Origin: JARRNO01 sp037384885
GTDB taxonomy: Bacteria > Acidobacteriota > UBA4820 > DSQY01
Assembly (NCBI GenBank): GCA_037384885.1
Contig: JARRNO010000022.1
Location: 1 to 23,331 of the forward strand
Length of the DNA stretch: 23,331 bases
Direction: 5' to 3'
Within the stretch, counting starts at the first letter, position 1. Each line of letters starts with the position of its first letter. The position numbers and the translations under genes were made by a program. The notes beneath the pieces are model-generated. The model was not told where the DNA came from. It ran no database searches and saw nothing but the letters and a program-made list of their open reading frames with translations. Shown here piece after piece: positions 21,733 to 23,331 of the stretch.

Positions 21733-23331
21733 GCGTGAGGAAACAGCAATGGTACCGGTTGTTGACGGCGGTGCTCCTGATAGGTGTGTGGGCTTGCTCG
21801 CCCGCCCTTTACCGCAAGGGCCACAAGTACTACCAACACGAGATGTACGACAAGTCTGTCATGACACTGGAAGAAGCCCACCAGAAGAACCCGGAAGATC
21901 TCAAGATCCGGACACTGCTGATGAGGGCGAAGCTTGCCGCGTCGGAGAAGCATTTTGCGAATGCGAAGAAGGCGCTTGCAGACAAGGACTACCAGACGGC
22001 CTATCTTGAACTTCAAAAGACGCTCTTTTTCGATCCGAGCAACCAGTATGCCCGCGACACGCTGAATAAGGTGGCCAATATCATCCAAGCCAAGGAGAAG
22101 GCCGCCAGAGAGAAGCAGCTCTCCCTGGAGCAGTTGAAACACGAGGCCGACGAAGCAAGCCACGGTCCCATGCTGGATCCTTCTTCCAACATTCCGATCG
22201 TTTTGAAATTCAACAATGCGCCACTGAAGACTGTGCTGGACGCCATGTCCAAGGCCAGCGGGATCAACTTCCTTTACGACGACAGGACGGACAAGGAGAA
22301 GCGCATATCCATAGACGTTTCAAACATCAGCCTCGAAGAGGCTCTCAACTATCTGATGATGCAGAGCAAGAACTTTTACAAGGTGCTGGATCCCCACACA
22401 TTGATCATCGTTCCCGACACCAAGCAGAAGCGGGACGAGTACGAAGACAAGGTCATCCGGACGTTCTATCTTTCGAACGCGGACGCCAAGGATGTCTTCC
22501 AACTCGTCCGGTCCATATTGCAGACCCGGCGTATGGCCATGAACCAGGATCTGAATTCCATCACAATTGAAGACACTCCCGAGAAAGTTGCTTTGGCAGA
22601 AAAAATCATCGCGGCCAACGACAAGAGCAAGGGGGAGGTTGTGGTGGATGTGGAACTGTTGGAGGTGAACTCAAATCTTTTGAGGGATCTGGGTGTTCAG
22701 ATCTTTACGGGAGGGGGCGCCGGCGCCGATCAATCCGTGACGATCGGTCCCCAGCACAACACGACCGACAAGGGAATCGGGTTTGGGCCGCCCGTTTCAA
22801 CGGGGCAGTTCTTTAATAGCTATCGCAGTGGGATGAGGATATATCCCTTACCTAATTTCGTGATTAATTGGCTGTTGACCAACAGCGAAACGCAAATTCT
22901 TGCGCGCCCGCAGCTCCGGGTGATGGAAGGACAGAAGGCGACGGTTCATATCGGGGATAAGATCCCCGTTCCCACAGCGAACCTCTCCTATCCCAGCACA
23001 ACCACGGGCACCTCCTTTGTTCCCATGACCTCCTATACGTACCAGGATGTGGGGGTTAAGATCACCATTGAGCCGCGGGTCCATCACAACCGCGAGATCA
23101 GCATCAAGTTGAAGGCCGAAGTGTCTTCCGTTACCGGTGAGGTGGCTGGTTCCGGGCTGACCCCCAGCCAGCCGATCATCGGGACTAGGGATGTGTCCAC
23201 TGACATCCGTCTCGGTGATGGAGAAACAAGCCTGATTTCGGGCCTGATCCGTCAATCCGACAGCAAATCTTATACTGGCGTGCCGGGATTCGGCAAGATT
23301 CCCATTCTTCGGCGTCTTTTCGGGTCCACCT
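21729..23331 (+). CDS. Lipoprotein secretin GspD/PilQ-like, 3' end outside window
   Basis: At least 534 residues; it continues past the window. The ATG overlaps the PilP-like stop. Lipobox at LLIGVWAC (C23), so the pore is lipid-anchored. Residues about 25-130 are helical and TPR-like (YQHEMYDKSVMTLEEAHQ, DYQTAYLELQKTLFFDPSN). From 155: an N0/STN domain (VLKFNNAPLKTVLDAMSKAS), then a secretin N domain from about 242 (FYLSNADAKDVFQLVRSIL), and the pore core from about 302 (VVVDVELLEVN, ETQILARPQLRVMEGQKA, DVGVKITIEPRV). The final VPGFGKIPILRRLFGS is the terminal secretin signature, so only a short tail is missing. Forms the outer-membrane channel of the machine encoded upstream. Confidence 0.95.
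   Translation, partial: MSVRKQQWYRLLTAVLLIGVWACSPALYRKGHKYYQHEMYDKSVMTLEEAHQKNPEDLKIRTLLMRAKLAASEKHFANAKKALADKDYQTAYLELQKTLFFDPSNQYARDTLNKVANIIQAKEKAAREKQLSLEQLKHEADEASHGPMLDPSSNIPIVLKFNNAPLKTVLDAMSKASGINFLYDDRTDKEKRISIDVSNISLEEALNYLMMQSKNFYKVLDPHTLIIVPDTKQKRDEYEDKVIRTFYLSNADAKDVFQLVRSILQTRRMAMNQDLNSITIEDTPEKVALAEKIIAANDKSKGEVVVDVELLEVNSNLLRDLGVQIFTGGGAGADQSVTIGPQHNTTDKGIGFGPPVSTGQFFNSYRSGMRIYPLPNFVINWLLTNSETQILARPQLRVMEGQKATVHIGDKIPVPTANLSYPSTTTGTSFVPMTSYTYQDVGVKITIEPRVHHNREISIKLKAEVSSVTGEVAGSGLTPSQPIIGTRDVSTDIRLGDGETSLISGLIRQSDSKSYTGVPGFGKIPILRRLFGST

Overview
The window is a GC-rich bacterial chromosomal segment, probably from a Desulfobacterota (former deltaproteobacterial) draft genome or metagenome bin. 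The evidence for this is inference from gene content: a FeoB of the GCDTMAT / RRDYGAAGL type, a DtxR-FeoA fusion with a CPHG...GECC segment, a DUF4388 (PATAN) protein, a DUF465 protein, a lone hydrogenase-maturation-protease homologue, and a hybrid type II secretion / type IV pilus assembly operon. A run of 30 N marks an unresolved base stretch. No rRNA, tRNA, insertion sequence, CRISPR array or prophage was seen.

Region 1 (1-2855): an ABM-domain protein and a TIGR01777-type SRPBCC-epimerase fusion on the + strand, then a convergent hydrogenase-maturation-protease-like gene on the - strand, then about 500 bases without a convincing gene. Region 2 (2788-6152): a metal-transport operon with a clear promoter (TTGACG-17-TAAAAT) and a perfect 16-bp palindromic operator, followed by an ArsR/SmtB-type sensor, feoB, a tiny eight-cysteine protein, and a DtxR-like protein with a C-terminal FeoA domain. 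A hairpin plus T-run ends it. Thus two different metal sensors bracket one FeoB. Region 3 (6234-10966): sfsA (TTG start), a secreted M1 metallopeptidase, a six-helix membrane protein, and a convergent DUF4388 gene that overlaps it tail to tail.

Region 4 (11136-14610): a LOG/lysine-decarboxylase-like gene that seems to be transcribed from a promoter placed so that its GTG start is at or near +1 (leaderless), then signal peptidase I broken by a one-base frameshift in a C run, a DUF465 protein, a small Fis-like protein, thiL, and a DUF2062 protein containing the N gap. These genes are close together or overlap.

Region 5 (14607-23331): a tightly overlapping run of ten genes: ECF-type sigma factor, small single-span membrane protein, exported stand-alone secretin-N-like protein, GspF, GspE, PilM-, PilN-, PilO- and PilP-like proteins and a lipoprotein secretin cut by the window edge. 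Almost all stop and start codons overlap, so the sigma factor, the putative membrane partner and the envelope machine are probably made together. No pseudopilins or prepilin peptidase are visible in the window. This sigma-led hybrid secretion locus and the doubly-sensed feo operon are the two most interesting systems.
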